Shown in pieces: positions 11,501-20,833 of a stretch of DNA of 64,000 nucleotides. Each line of letters starts with the position of its first letter. The stretch's first letter is position 1. A program made the position numbers and the translations under genes. The stretch comes from Actinomortierella ambigua (Eukaryota > Mortierellomycota > Mortierellomycetes > Mortierellales > Mortierellaceae). The notes below the pieces were generated by a model. The model was not told where the DNA came from, did no database searches, and saw only the letters and a list, made by a program, of their open reading frames with translations. The DNA is taken from contig JAAAJB010000064.1 of assembly GCA_016098155.1 (NCBI GenBank), positions 1 to 64,000 of the forward strand, written 5' to 3'.

Positions 11501-13885
11501 CGACGCAAACAGACCCGTGTCAATCGTGGCACTCATGAGGATCAGCTTGATGGGCGACAAGCCCTTGGCGCGTCGATCACGCATCATCTGACGCAGGAGA
11601 ACCAGCAAGAAATCGGTATCAATGTCGCGTTCGTGCACTTCGTCGACCACAATGTGCGTCACACCCTTGAGAGGGTCAAAGGACGTGCCTGAGGCCGAAC
11701 TGTTTTCATTGTGCATCTTGCGCAAAAAGATACCCGTCGTGCAATACAGGATCGATCCACCAGGTGTCGGCGTATTGCTCTCAAAGCGAACCTGGTATCC
11801 CACTGTATGTCCGATGCTCTCACCACGCTCGACAGCGACGCGGCTCGCAACCGAGATGGCGGCGATACGACGTGGCTGGGTACAGATGATGTTGCAAACG
11901 CCTCCTTGCTTGTTTTTGATATAGTCCTCAAGAATGATCTGCGGCAGCTGGGTCGTCTTGCCGCATCCTGTCTGACCCACGAGGACCACGACATCATTCT
12001 CGCGCACCTTGGTCGTAATCTCGTCGGCAAAGGCAGTGATTGGAAGCGTGGCCCTGCCCTTGCGGATACGCTCCAGCGATGGGTTGCGCAAGTACGCCTG
12101 GTATTGATCGTACAGACGTGCGGATTTTCCTGCCATCTGTTTGATGTCAAACTCGCCAATGAGTGGGCGTGGGTTGCGCTTCACTTCCGACTGGCGATGC
12201 TGCTGTGGCTTCTGCTGTGGCTTTGACATGGTGTCGATCGCCATGGACGAATCCGCCAGATGGTTGGTCCGACGCACCCTGAAAAACTCTTCCCGACTCA
12301 GCTGACCCATCAGTCGCTCCAGATCCATGCGCATATGATCATCCATGGTCAGGTGCACCATCGGTGGGGGCTTCACATCGGTGACCTTGCCCTTGACCAT
12401 CTTGGTCGTCTCAAATTGCCTCCAGATCGACTCGAATTCCTTGCGGATGTTCAGCGCCGCATCGACATATGCCATGTTCTCGGCATCCTTCTTGACCCGC
12501 TTCTTGCCTACGCCCAACACTTTGTCCTGGGCCATCAGCTGAGCCTGCCAGAGCGCCTGATGGGTCTTACCCGAGCTGGTAATGTCGACATAGGGCGGTC
12601 CAAGGCACAGCGTGCGCAGATAAAACTCGACAAACCTGCGAGCCACCTCCAGCGACATGCCCATCTCCTCGAGCGAGCCAGGCTGCGATACATTTGCGCC
12701 TCGGGCCAAAGCCATCTGCTGGAAGGCAGTGGCCGCGGCGAGTTCCGCCTCTTCCCGAGTGGCGCCCTTGCCCACGCCTGTGATATCGTCCAGTTTGAGG
12801 GTGGTGGTGACAAGCTTGGTGGACGGGTCAATCTCGTTGATGTACTTTGGAAGTCCCTGCCGCCTGTTGGTGAAGAAGTTGACGGCCCAGTCCTTGGGGG
12901 ATTTGAGCACACTCTTCTTGCCACGACCGTACTGACGATAGTACTCGATCAGCGAATGCTGTTCCAGCTGATAGCAAGTGTCGAGTGCACACAGCTTCTC
13001 GGCCTCCTTCTTGCTCTTGGAATCGCCGCGTCCGATGATGATCAGATCCGGATCTGGCGTCTGGATCTTAAACTCGATGCGCGTGTACGCCAGGGGCATG
13101 TCCGGCACAGCCACGGCCTCGAATTGCGGCTGCGGATCGATCGCTCGGCAGACAAATTGGAGATAGTTCTTTGGGTTCTCCCACCACCGCTCGCCCTTTT
13201 CCGCCGTGCTGTCGTCGTGGTTGGTGTTGTATGAGCGTTCGATATGGGCTTGGTCATAAAGATAGATCTGCTTGGGTGGAGGTTGGGGTGGTCCAGACTT
13301 TTTGCCCTTGGTGCGCGTGTTTGCGCCTGGTCCGCGGCCCTTGCCATGCATCAGGGGGGCACCAGGTGACCCTGATCCATAGCTGCCTCGGACAGATTCC
13401 TGCGACCAATACTCGCTGCCGCTACCACCTTGGTAGTGGTATGGGCGATTCTGGTGGGGGGAAGGACGGTATGATTGGCGATAGGGAGGGCGATAAGACG
13501 TGGGACCCTCGGGACGGAACTGGTGGCCGGCGCCAGTCTCGTGAGGAGGATGGTAGGGACCACCGTTTGATGAGAACGAAGGAGGATGCGAGTGGGGGTG
13601 GGCAGGAGGTTGAATGCTGTGAGGCGGTAGCTGCTGTGGATGATGCTGGTTTACATGATGCACAGGCTGCTGCTGCTGCTGCTGCTGGTCTGGCGAGAAG
13701 GGACCATCCCTAGGTGGAAACGGCCTGTTGGGGTTGCTGTTTTGGTGCCGAGGTCCTGGCTTGCGGCCATTCCTCGGGGCATCGTTGGCGTTGGTAGAAC
13801 CGCCGGTACCGTTGGAGCCATTGCTATTGCTATTGCTGACATTGTTGCTGTGGCGAAGGTGAGGCGGTTGGTATCGTGGTGGCAT
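8570..13885 (-). CDS. DEAH/RHA-type RNA helicase with dsRNA-binding-like N-terminus
   Basis: A single uninterrupted frame of 1771 residues starts at MPPRYQPPHLRHSNN. The first 200 residues are Pro/Gln/Asn/His-rich. Two dsRNA-binding-like modules follow (about 235-320 and 325-400). The helicase core has GQTGCGKTT (about 637-645), TQPRR, DEVH in place of DEAH (about 745), SAT (about 784), TNIAETSIT and QRAGRAGR (about 1068-1075). It is followed by helicase-associated (HA2) and OB-fold regions to about 1500 and a Gly/His/Tyr-rich tail. A run of Asp residues (about 890-905) sits between the two RecA domains. Such proteins unwind or remodel RNA, including G-quadruplexes, using ATP; the DHX9/DHX36/DHX57 group fits best, but I cannot choose a subfamily. 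The lack of introns contrasts with many neighbours. It is transcribed away from TIM8. Confidence 0.93.
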   Translation of the reverse strand: MPPRYQPPHLRHSNNVSNSNSNGSNGTGGSTNANDAPRNGRKPGPRHQNSNPNRPFPPRDGPFSPDQQQQQQQPVHHVNQHHPQQLPPHSIQPPAHPHSHPPSFSSNGGPYHPPHETGAGHQFRPEGPTSYRPPYRQSYRPSPHQNRPYHYQGGSGSEYWSQESVRGSYGSGSPGAPLMHGKGRGPGANTRTKGKKSGPPQPPPKQIYLYDQAHIERSYNTNHDDSTAEKGERWWENPKNYLQFVCRAIDPQPQFEAVAVPDMPLAYTRIEFKIQTPDPDLIIIGRGDSKSKKEAEKLCALDTCYQLEQHSLIEYYRQYGRGKKSVLKSPKDWAVNFFTNRRQGLPKYINEIDPSTKLVTTTLKLDDITGVGKGATREEAELAAATAFQQMALARGANVSQPGSLEEMGMSLEVARRFVEFYLRTLCLGPPYVDITSSGKTHQALWQAQLMAQDKVLGVGKKRVKKDAENMAYVDAALNIRKEFESIWRQFETTKMVKGKVTDVKPPPMVHLTMDDHMRMDLERLMGQLSREEFFRVRRTNHLADSSMAIDTMSKPQQKPQQHRQSEVKRNPRPLIGEFDIKQMAGKSARLYDQYQAYLRNPSLERIRKGRATLPITAFADEITTKVRENDVVVLVGQTGCGKTTQLPQIILEDYIKNKQGGVCNIICTQPRRIAAISVASRVAVERGESIGHTVGYQVRFESNTPTPGGSILYCTTGIFLRKMHNENSSASGTSFDPLKGVTHIVVDEVHERDIDTDFLLVLLRQMMRDRRAKGLSPIKLILMSATIDTGLFASYFGEGYMDGRCPTISVPGRTFPVQQFYLDELLDSLYKTQSQSEMRQLQNNEQTQRYIAREMQIQPLGPPQQQQHQQRSAHSTGHPSRKPKTMRDDDDGEDDDDDDDDVDDMEIDMAESMLNLARGASRMPRDEVLDAEIPALLLATTIAYIVKTTPASGAILCFVSGWEDMQEVQKHLLNSRLLGVDFNDSSKFRIHMLHSTLPSLSQQEVFEPLTDDRIRKIILATNIAETSITIQDVVHVVDSAKVKETNYDPTKRMTTLLPTWISASSLKQRAGRAGRVQEGQYYSMMSRKRRELLDAFSIPEMLRSDLQEICLHIKSVDQSTKIASVLAEAIQPPDQASVADALSQLMSLGALDANENLTPLGRVLATLPVEPSFGRCLILSCVFSCLDPVLTLCASLGTKDVFVSPPLRKEQADRAKMRWSKDLRSDHLAMMNAYNTWVEMLREEPQRVYEFTDDNYLSRLALENIRRAKAQLLSLLEKSGVVPMMTFERRQKLKQQQQQESEANGGHGGSGGSGLFEMGPPEYNRNSRCVPLLRAMVCAGVFPNISIKTSKKIHRTRHDNVCIVHPGSVNSTRSEKHLMQQQQRGSVDLGESEIGTLLAFSTKVRTSETQIFLRNTTRLDPLSILLFAGGGENEVEVVGQNQIVVDRWWKFNGPERTIRTMRSLREMMTDGLEKLFLILDYKSRKKQQGRVGQSRQRLQKEKELQQQQQKMMRQQFPPLGASTSNGWNGGSSNGGSDYDSNRSSPLGGFYPTTGLSFGVPGVGLGHSGAGGGMYEDEIELEDWIAMMAGDDDKDWMDQSPMAHLVEGLVDLLKQSDEDMTYRQSHHSYYPGNGGSGPNSGRNSSMSFDGGNNNNYYQSYPSHHHHQQQHFPGHHNHHYSPHAYSPYPPPHHHYNPHGYHSNENSRPGSRNGYGPGGGGGGGGGYHNNNGHHNYHHPQPQHPAPPPPPQSTDPREMWTTNAGTGGNMQSWF

Positions 13886-14376
13886 CCTTGAGCGAGAACA
13901 AGAGGAACAGGGCTACACACAATTGGAGGAACGAAAAATGTGTTTGCTGATATGCCAAGACAATGGCAAGAGCGACGGAGAGAGATAGAGAGAAGGGAGA
14001 AAATAGCGCTAGTTAGGCTACAGGAAGAAGGATAGAGCGACCTGTGGGAAGGACAAGGTGATGAGGGGGGGGAAAAGAGAGACATGAAGGATGGCGATGC
14101 AAGAGTGGCTGTGATGACTGCATGTGCTTACAAAATGCAAAGCCCTGGGGGGGTCACAAAATCAACAGTTATCGATCAAGAGACACAGAGAAAAGAGAGG
14201 GAGAGAATGTGAGTGAGTGAGAGCGAGAGAAAGAGGGGGGAGAAGGTGAGAGACAAGACTAGGAACTTTGCGCTCCACGTGTGAAGGTGGAAGTAGGAGG
14301 AGCAGGGCAAAGTGGAGATGGTAAGAAAATGGATGAATGAATTGAAATGACCGAACATTGGGGAGAAATAAAAAAA

Positions 14377-14386
14377 NNNNNNNNNN
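14377..14386. other. Assembly gap (10 N)
   Basis: Ten ambiguous bases, flanked by A-rich runs, probably a scaffolding join of arbitrary length. Confidence 0.98.
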
Positions 14387-14521
14387 GATGAAAAGGGCCG
14401 AAAATGGGGGGAAAAAAAAAAAAAAAAAAAAGATTGATCGTACAGCTCGATCGGGTGGCTTAGATGAGAGTGGCAGGGCATAAATGCAGCAGTCGTGCAG
14501 GCGCGTGCCAGGCCGTGGGGT

Positions 14522-14632
14522 AAGGCAGGCAGGCAGGCAAGTAAGCAGGCAGGCAAGCAGGCAAGCAGGCAGGCAGGCAGGCAGACAGACAGACAGGCAA
14601 GCAGACAGGCAGACAGACAGACAGGCAGGTCT
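14522..14632. repeat. GGCA/GACA tetranucleotide microsatellite
   Basis: About 110 bp of imperfect GGCA, AGCA and GACA units. The long open frames across it on both strands are artefacts of the repeat period. A related GACA array occurs at 27575-27641. Confidence 0.9.
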
Positions 14633-15707
14633 GAACGAGCCCAAGGGCTCTATCTCTGTCACATCCACACACGTACATACGCTCTCTCTCGCACCCATTC
14701 ACTCCTAAATAGCTCGGTCAACTTAATCCCCCCTGTCGCCCTCGCTCGGACACGATGTAACCCCCTCCCCTTTGTTTGTTGGTGGCAACCACATGGAAAG
14801 CAGACAAGCGTTTAAACTCCTCGCTGCTGTTAAAAGACACGACCATGGAGTGAGAGAAGCTCTTTGAAGCGCAACATGTCAACAAGCAGCCTCACGTGTC
14901 GGAGACAAAACATGAGTTGCTCGCCCAGAGTTCAAGACAGAATGTTGCCAGAAAGCATTTGATGGAGCCAGTTTACTCCACGTGTTGCGCGGTGGTTCAC
15001 AAGAGAGGACATGCCTTCTTTTGTTTAAATAAGAGCCTTCATTGACTCGGTGAGAGAGAATCATACTGCTGTATGTAGCACGGCCATGCACAAATAGTCT
15101 CACACGTCGGATGCAGTAGATACATACGATACCATTCTCTGGACCACACGGAGTGGGCAGTATGCATCCAAGGAACACTCATGCAGCATACCAAATGTAC
15201 ATTGAACACAAATGGCTACAGTGGCCCCTGTACCTGCAGCTGTCGTGATAGAGAAACAATGCGGGGAAAGTGGCTTCCATTGTCACTCTACACTACACCA
15301 AAGGCGAGGGGCATGGGACTGATCCGCGGCAAAGCCATGACGATCTTCCTCATCCCTCCTTGGTCCAATGTTAACCTCGATATGTCACAGACTCGTCTAG
15401 TTTGAGACGTGGAATCGACAGGGCAGGTGAGCCATAAGAATACATACATAAAAGATTGACGATGGAGATCAGATCAGAGAGTTTGTTCCTCACGAGTTGT
15501 CACAGCTGCGCATGCTCCCAAAAAGGAAATCAAATCATCACAGAACTCTCCGAGTCGTGTTTCTTGCGATATCCGCCAGTGGCGGCTGCTGGGGTGACTG
15601 GGACTGGGCAACTTTTGCTTCGGCCCAGCTGTCCCCTCCCGAAAAAGCAAAATCGGATCACGACTGAATTTGCATCACCTCCAACCACCCACACATCACA
15701 TCCAACC

Positions 15708-16468
15708 ATGGCCCAGCAATTCGACGAAGCTGCTCAGCGTGAGCTCTCCAAGTTCCTCGAGGCCGAGCAGGCCAAGGCTCGTCTTCAGCAGAGCATCCAC
15801 ACCTTCTGCGACCTTGCCTTCGACAAGTGTGTCACCAAGATTGGTATGTCTCCCACACCCTCCCTAGCCTCGCGCACCTTCATTTCATTTCATGGCAGGA
15901 AGGCGAATCAACATTGCAACTATCGAGCTTGGACAAGAGCCTGAAGAGCGACTGGTATTTGACTAGGACATGTGCAAGGGCAGGAGCGATAGACGACAGT
16001 ATTCTCGGATGCATGCATGCGGGGTTGTATTTTGTCTTCTCAGTCTCTCTGACAACCTGGATCAGGATCGACAGCCCTACTGGACATATTGGAATACGAG
16101 GCCTTCAACTTTTGCAAACGAGTCCAAAAAATGTCTGAGCGTAGGAAAAGTGTAGACGAAACAAACAACCACGACACTATCACCGTGGCAAACATGCATG
16201 GGAGAAGATCATGATCATGGGATACAACGTTGGCACGTTGGGAATAGCAATCAATGGGACAACATCAGGCTCAACGAAGACATGTCCGTGGAGGCGTCGA
16301 TGAACAATAGATCTGACACACTTCCTCGTTCTCTAAACAAAAAACATGTATGTAGGCAACAAGCTGGACCGCTCTGAGGAGGCCTGCCTTGCCAACACCG
16401 TCGACCGCTTCCTGGACACGAGCTTGTTCATCGTCCGTCGCCTGGAGGAGACCAAGGGATCCATGTAA
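15708..16468 (+). CDS. TIM8: Small Tim chaperone, Tim8 type (mitochondrial intermembrane space)
   Basis: Exons 15708-15843 and 16356-16468 are joined across a 512-nt GTATGT...TAG intron (phase 1), giving 82 residues starting MAQQFDEAAQRELSKFLEAE. Tim8 works with Tim13 in the intermembrane space, guiding hydrophobic precursors to the TIM22 complex. The Tim8 signature is clear: 'QQSIHTF', 'FDKCVTKIG', 'KLDRSEEACLANTVDRFLDTS' (in parts). The family has two CX3C motifs. Here the first reads Ala37-Phe-Asp-Lys-Cys41 and the second Cys56-Leu-Ala-Asn-Thr60, so the outer cysteine of each is missing while the inner pair remains; an extra Cys34 lies three residues before Ala37. Length is normal for the family. 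The intron is long compared with most in this window. Confidence 0.92.
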
Positions 16469-17004
16469 AATAGACCTTTTTTTGCTTATTCTGTTAATTC
16501 CATTAAAAAAGAAAAGGGAAGACAACCTCTCTCTCTCTCTCTGTATAGAAAGACTTGGAAGAACTCGTCGCATGTTTCCAATGATCTGGATAGCAAAAAA
16601 AAAAAAAAAAAACTAGCCTCCCACTGCAAGTACTGGACTGAGGGCGATATTCATCCCAAGCGGGACATTGCTTCATGTCTTTCACTGCCTTCGCCGACTC
16701 TCGCTGCTTTAGTGTGGAGTGCCCACATTCAGCTTGATCTGCTTGAACGCTCCCTTGGCGCTCTGATGGGTTGCCCCTCCTCCACGGCACTCATGGACAC
16801 ATACTATTCTTTGACGGACTGGAAATATGCGCTCAGACACCATTGCCTTGGAATGTATAAGACCCGGAGGATATGGAGACATTACCTTTAGCTGTGGGGC
16901 CGACGTCGCAGGCAATAGGAGACCCTGTGGCTTTGCTTGCTGTGTAACTTTCTTTATGGCCATGCCGCCCTCCGAAATTCATTTCTTGGCATCATTGATG
17001 CAGG
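16469..17004. other. Intergenic region between TIM8 and F-box gene
   Basis: Contains the TIM8 3' UTR with A-rich runs and a CT repeat near 16528-16542. I see no gene or recognised site. Confidence 0.5.
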
Positions 17005-18582
17005 ATGGTTCATGTTCCGTACGACTGTCTGGTCGACATTGTGACATTCTTGGCGCAGGATCCCACCTTCGATGCCGCGGTACTGATGCGCGTGTCGCGA
17101 GAGTGGTTTGCCATTTCAGGACCCTTACTGTATGCCCACCCTGCAAGACGCATCCTCTTAAAGCACGGGGAGTACCAGGACGCGCTGGACGATTTCGGCC
17201 TTTTGCTTGACACGTTGCTCCACTGCACGCCCTTTGACCCGTCGTTACTCTACCAGCTCCAACTTCGTCCCGAGTATAAAGATGCTCCCTTGCTCGAAAG
17301 GCTGCCGACCACCAACTACCTCAAATGGGTGACACATTTGGACAGAGACTGGAACTTGCTGCAGACTGAATGGCTGGGTAACCTTTCGAGCAAGTTTGCG
17401 GTTGTTTACCTCCTCCGTCACCACCCGTACTCTGTTCAGCACCTCACCCTGGATGCCTTTAGCGTCGGCGAAGTATTTGCCTCCTCCTTGGTGTCGGGTC
17501 TCATGAATGTACGCTCGCTGGAGCTGACGAACGTCGAATCTTGGGAGGAGGCGGCCAATGCGCTTTGGTTCGCGAGTGCACTGTACGCGGAGCATGGCTC
17601 GCTCCAAAGGTTCAAGATGGATGCCAGATATCACGCACAGCCACTGGGGAGTAAACCTCTCGACCTCGCCTTTCTCTCGTCGATCCGCGAATTGAATCTC
17701 GGCGCGTGGAGCGGTGTGATACGGCTGGCCAGTTTGCCGACGACCCATCTAAGGCACCTCTACATACCCTTTCTGCCATACTATACGGTCAAGCAACTTG
17801 GCACCTTGTTTGATTCTTGCCCTCATCTCGAATCTCTTGCTGTTCACCTTAAGGCTACTCAAGGGTTTAAATGGGCCACCCTAGACAATCCTGCCAACAC
17901 TCGTTGCCAGAAGCGGCTCCATCGACTCTGTTCACTGCACCTCAAAGGCAACCTGTTGACTCTACCTCCGGCTCTCGAGGAGGCGCTCGGCATCTGGGGC
18001 GACCAGCTAGAATCTCTGACGGTTGAATTAACGGGGGGACTCGTCGAAAACTATCGTGGGCAGCTCCAATGGTCGACTCCTCTGCCTCGGTTGCGCCGAC
18101 TTTTGCTCATGGACAAGACAGTGTTTGCCCTTGTCGGAAGCTCGCTGCAGCGATGTCAGAACATTAGTTACCTGATGATGCACATTGACGCAGAACAGAG
18201 TGCGTTTGGTTGCATTTTACCCAACCCAGGCCTGACAAAGTGGATTTATCTAAACATTGTGTTTCGAGAGATGGCTGACTCGCTAAAGAATCTGAAAGTG
18301 CTGCAGATCAAGGGCATGTGGATCAATAGCATTCCCTTGGTTCGATACTTGACCAACCTCCCGAGCCTTGAACAGCTCCTTGTCGAGTCCAACCTCCAGT
18401 ATTCGACAATCGAGTTTATTTTGGCATGGATAAAGACTATGCCAAGGCTGCGATATGCGCTCCTACCCCGGATGATGGCACGCCACCCGCCAGACGAAGA
18501 CGGTGCATCTTGGCCTGCCGTCTTTGAGCGTGCTGGTCTCGCGCTTGATGTACAAGAGTGGAGGCACTATTGGGTGGAGTGA
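17005..18582 (+). CDS. F-box protein with leucine-rich C-terminal region
   Basis: One exon, 525 residues. The N-terminus (VPYDCLVDIVTFL, then VSREWFAISGPLLYAHP, residues 4-50) fits an F-box, the Skp1-binding module of SCF ubiquitin ligases. The rest has irregular leucine-rich segments (for example 'LTLDAFSVG', 'SLELTNVESW', 'LESLTVELTGG') typical of substrate-recognition LRR arms. The start is the first ATG of the frame and immediately precedes the F-box. The next gene (18755) has the same architecture and orientation, so the pair may be an old tandem duplication. Target unknown. Confidence 0.8.
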   Translation: MVHVPYDCLVDIVTFLAQDPTFDAAVLMRVSREWFAISGPLLYAHPARRILLKHGEYQDALDDFGLLLDTLLHCTPFDPSLLYQLQLRPEYKDAPLLERLPTTNYLKWVTHLDRDWNLLQTEWLGNLSSKFAVVYLLRHHPYSVQHLTLDAFSVGEVFASSLVSGLMNVRSLELTNVESWEEAANALWFASALYAEHGSLQRFKMDARYHAQPLGSKPLDLAFLSSIRELNLGAWSGVIRLASLPTTHLRHLYIPFLPYYTVKQLGTLFDSCPHLESLAVHLKATQGFKWATLDNPANTRCQKRLHRLCSLHLKGNLLTLPPALEEALGIWGDQLESLTVELTGGLVENYRGQLQWSTPLPRLRRLLLMDKTVFALVGSSLQRCQNISYLMMHIDAEQSAFGCILPNPGLTKWIYLNIVFREMADSLKNLKVLQIKGMWINSIPLVRYLTNLPSLEQLLVESNLQYSTIEFILAWIKTMPRLRYALLPRMMARHPPDEDGASWPAVFERAGLALDVQEWRHYWVE

Positions 18583-18754
18583 CAGATCATCATTCCTTGG
18601 CAACACTGAATTTTTGATAAATAAATAAGGTGGGGGTGGGCGATGCTGAAACCCCTTGCATCTCATTTCCATGACAATGCATTGCCAAGAAAACAACAAT
18701 GAATAAATACAGTTGCTAATGTGTTTTTTTTTTAGTTCATCCTTCATCTAATTC

Positions 18755-20833
18755 ATGTCTTTTGAACCCAGCGCCAATAAGGAATTCCCTCTGCCAGTCG
18801 GTGGAAAGGGCGTCGACAACCCAAGGCACGCCGTCCTGCCATTCGAGTGTTTGGAGCTTATCGCAGGCTATCTTTCGCAGGAGATGGCGACGATGCACTC
18901 AATGTTGCAAGCCAGCCGCGCCCTGTTTTATGCGACCATACCGCTCTTGTATCGGGACCCGTTCAAGCTTCTTCTCTCGCAACTTGATCTTGAGGCGCGG
19001 GACCAACGGATGGCTCATCTCCTCCGACTGTTCTGGCGATGCTCAGGTCAGTTCAGTAGGAAGCAAGTAAAACAACAACCACAACAAGAGTTTGAAAAAG
19101 GTGGCACCTATAGCAGCAACAGCAGCGGACACGATGCGGAGCCTTGCTCTTCACAAGGAGGAAGAGGGGGAGGAGGACGAGGAGGAGAAAGTTCAGCCAC
19201 CACCGTGAACGACAAAGTCTCATTGCAAGCAGATGCTAAAAGGGAATTCCCAAATCCTACAGTCGACTACCTGGCCCACTATACATATCAGTCTCTTATT
19301 GGGCACCTGTGGGCGAGCGTTCAGTATCTCTTTGAGACCAATACTTGGAGTGGGCGAGAGCGCCTTCGAAGAACGGCCGCGATAGCCAATCGCGTTTTCA
19401 CGACGGCCTTTTTTGAGCACCGGCCGAACATGATCCGAACGCTGTGCATGTCGCCCGCTCAGCTGGGCCTGCTAGTACAGCGAGACGAGCAAGGAAAGAG
19501 ACAAGGAGGAGGAGTAGTAGCAGGACGAGGAGAAGGATGCTCCATCGCTGATCTGCCAAGGCTCCGGCGTCTAGAGCTTGACATTTCGCCTTCAAAGTCG
19601 TCGGTCGATTTGGTAGAATCGTGGCACCTCTCGCCCTTTGACAACATTCCGGCACCACAGCCAGTCGAGATGAATGAAATTGAGATCCCGCTCCAGTTTG
19701 TGCAACGGCACCAGATGCGCTTTCAGGGTGTGCTCCGAGAGATTGTGGTGCGCGGCTCGGACGCTTCTTGGAGCCCGATCGACCATCTTCTACGCCAGGT
19801 GGAGCCGATGCACCTTGTGGATTTTTCTGCGTGGAACTCGCCCTTGCCTACGTTTGAGCAGCTGCCCGTCGCAGAACTGCGGGTTTTGCGGCTGAATATG
19901 CCGCGACGACTCGACTGGGCAGGTGCGAGCCCTGCGTTCTTGCGGACGTGCACCAAGCTGTGTGAAGTATGGATGCCGACTCAACACTCGACGTTCTTTG
20001 ATCAGGCTACTGTTTTGGGGGACGAGACCATCTCAATACCGTCACCACCACCTGCTCTCCAGGATGGGGAGAGCACAGCGAGTACCTCCGGCGAGGCGCC
20101 ACAATCCGTGGGGGCTGCTGTGGGCGCTGACGATTTGATGATGGGCCACTGGACAGAGGTAGCAGCCTCTATGAACATTGTTGGTGGCGATGACGACGAG
20201 CCTATGCCAGCCGCTACGACAGTGACGACCGATACCGATGTTCTGCCTATGAGGGCGATACGGTTGCAGGGCCAGCACCAGCACGTTGTGCCCAATTTTG
20301 TTTCTGCGCTCAGGGTCTTTCGTCAACTGACAGAGTGCTGCATTGTCGAGAATGATGTAGGACGCAAGGCCGAATACCTGCAAAAGATTGAGTGGGACTG
20401 GCGGATGAGGCACCTCACCTTTCTCAGGCTTCAGGGGCGGTTTGTTTTCTTTTTGGATCTGACGAGTCTTTTGCAGTGTCCGCTGCTGAGCAGGCTGCAC
20501 CTGACTGTCGAGTCTGCGCCAAGGGACCCGATGCAGAGCCATGTTGTGGTTCTTGCGCAGCTGAAGCGGCTAGAGGAGATTCAATTGCGAGGGATGCCTT
20601 GGCAGCTCGATACGGAGACATTGCTGGCAATTGGGCGAGGGCTGTCCCAGACGCTCCGATACCTTGCCGTGATAGACAATATGCAACCCACGACGCGAGG
20701 GCTGGCAGAGTTTAGCCATGTGGCTACTAGACTTGAGGTGCTCAAGCTGGGCGTACTGTACTCGCAGGTCAAGGACCGGCTGTTGGCGTTGATGCGACCG
20801 AGGGTCAGGGTTGTTTTCTCGAAGGAGCAATAG
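18755..20833 (+). CDS. F-box protein with low-complexity insert
   Basis: One exon, 692 residues. The F-box-like segment is at about residues 27-75 (LPFECLELIAGYL ... ASRALFYATIPLLYRDPFKLL). A Gln- and Gly/Arg-rich insert (about 105-150) follows, then irregular leucine-rich segments to the end ('LRRLELDIS', 'LRVLRLNMP', 'LSRLHLTVES'). A second low-complexity stretch at about 425-495 interrupts the repeats. Likely an SCF substrate receptor; substrate unknown. It lies 172 bp after the previous F-box gene. No splice sites are needed to keep the frame; I cannot exclude that one insert is an unspliced in-frame intron. Confidence 0.75.
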   Translation: MSFEPSANKEFPLPVGGKGVDNPRHAVLPFECLELIAGYLSQEMATMHSMLQASRALFYATIPLLYRDPFKLLLSQLDLEARDQRMAHLLRLFWRCSGQFSRKQVKQQPQQEFEKGGTYSSNSSGHDAEPCSSQGGRGGGGRGGESSATTVNDKVSLQADAKREFPNPTVDYLAHYTYQSLIGHLWASVQYLFETNTWSGRERLRRTAAIANRVFTTAFFEHRPNMIRTLCMSPAQLGLLVQRDEQGKRQGGGVVAGRGEGCSIADLPRLRRLELDISPSKSSVDLVESWHLSPFDNIPAPQPVEMNEIEIPLQFVQRHQMRFQGVLREIVVRGSDASWSPIDHLLRQVEPMHLVDFSAWNSPLPTFEQLPVAELRVLRLNMPRRLDWAGASPAFLRTCTKLCEVWMPTQHSTFFDQATVLGDETISIPSPPPALQDGESTASTSGEAPQSVGAAVGADDLMMGHWTEVAASMNIVGGDDDEPMPAATTVTTDTDVLPMRAIRLQGQHQHVVPNFVSALRVFRQLTECCIVENDVGRKAEYLQKIEWDWRMRHLTFLRLQGRFVFFLDLTSLLQCPLLSRLHLTVESAPRDPMQSHVVVLAQLKRLEEIQLRGMPWQLDTETLLAIGRGLSQTLRYLAVIDNMQPTTRGLAEFSHVATRLEVLKLGVLYSQVKDRLLALMRPRVRVVFSKEQ

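Larger units (their letters stand above)
13886..15707. other. Divergent intergenic region between helicase and TIM8
   Basis: About 1.8 kb with no supported gene. It contains purine-rich stretches, the 10-N gap and a tetranucleotide satellite, and must hold the promoters of the divergent helicase and TIM8 genes. I could not identify specific elements. Confidence 0.6.

Noticed and set aside
12260..13234. 324-codon frame antisense to the helicase (also 9185-10006)
   Set aside because: Both are complements of well-supported helicase coding sequence and show no domain.
14495..14815. Open frames on both strands over the GGCA/GACA satellite
   Set aside because: Repeats with a four-base period lacking stops create long frames in every phase.
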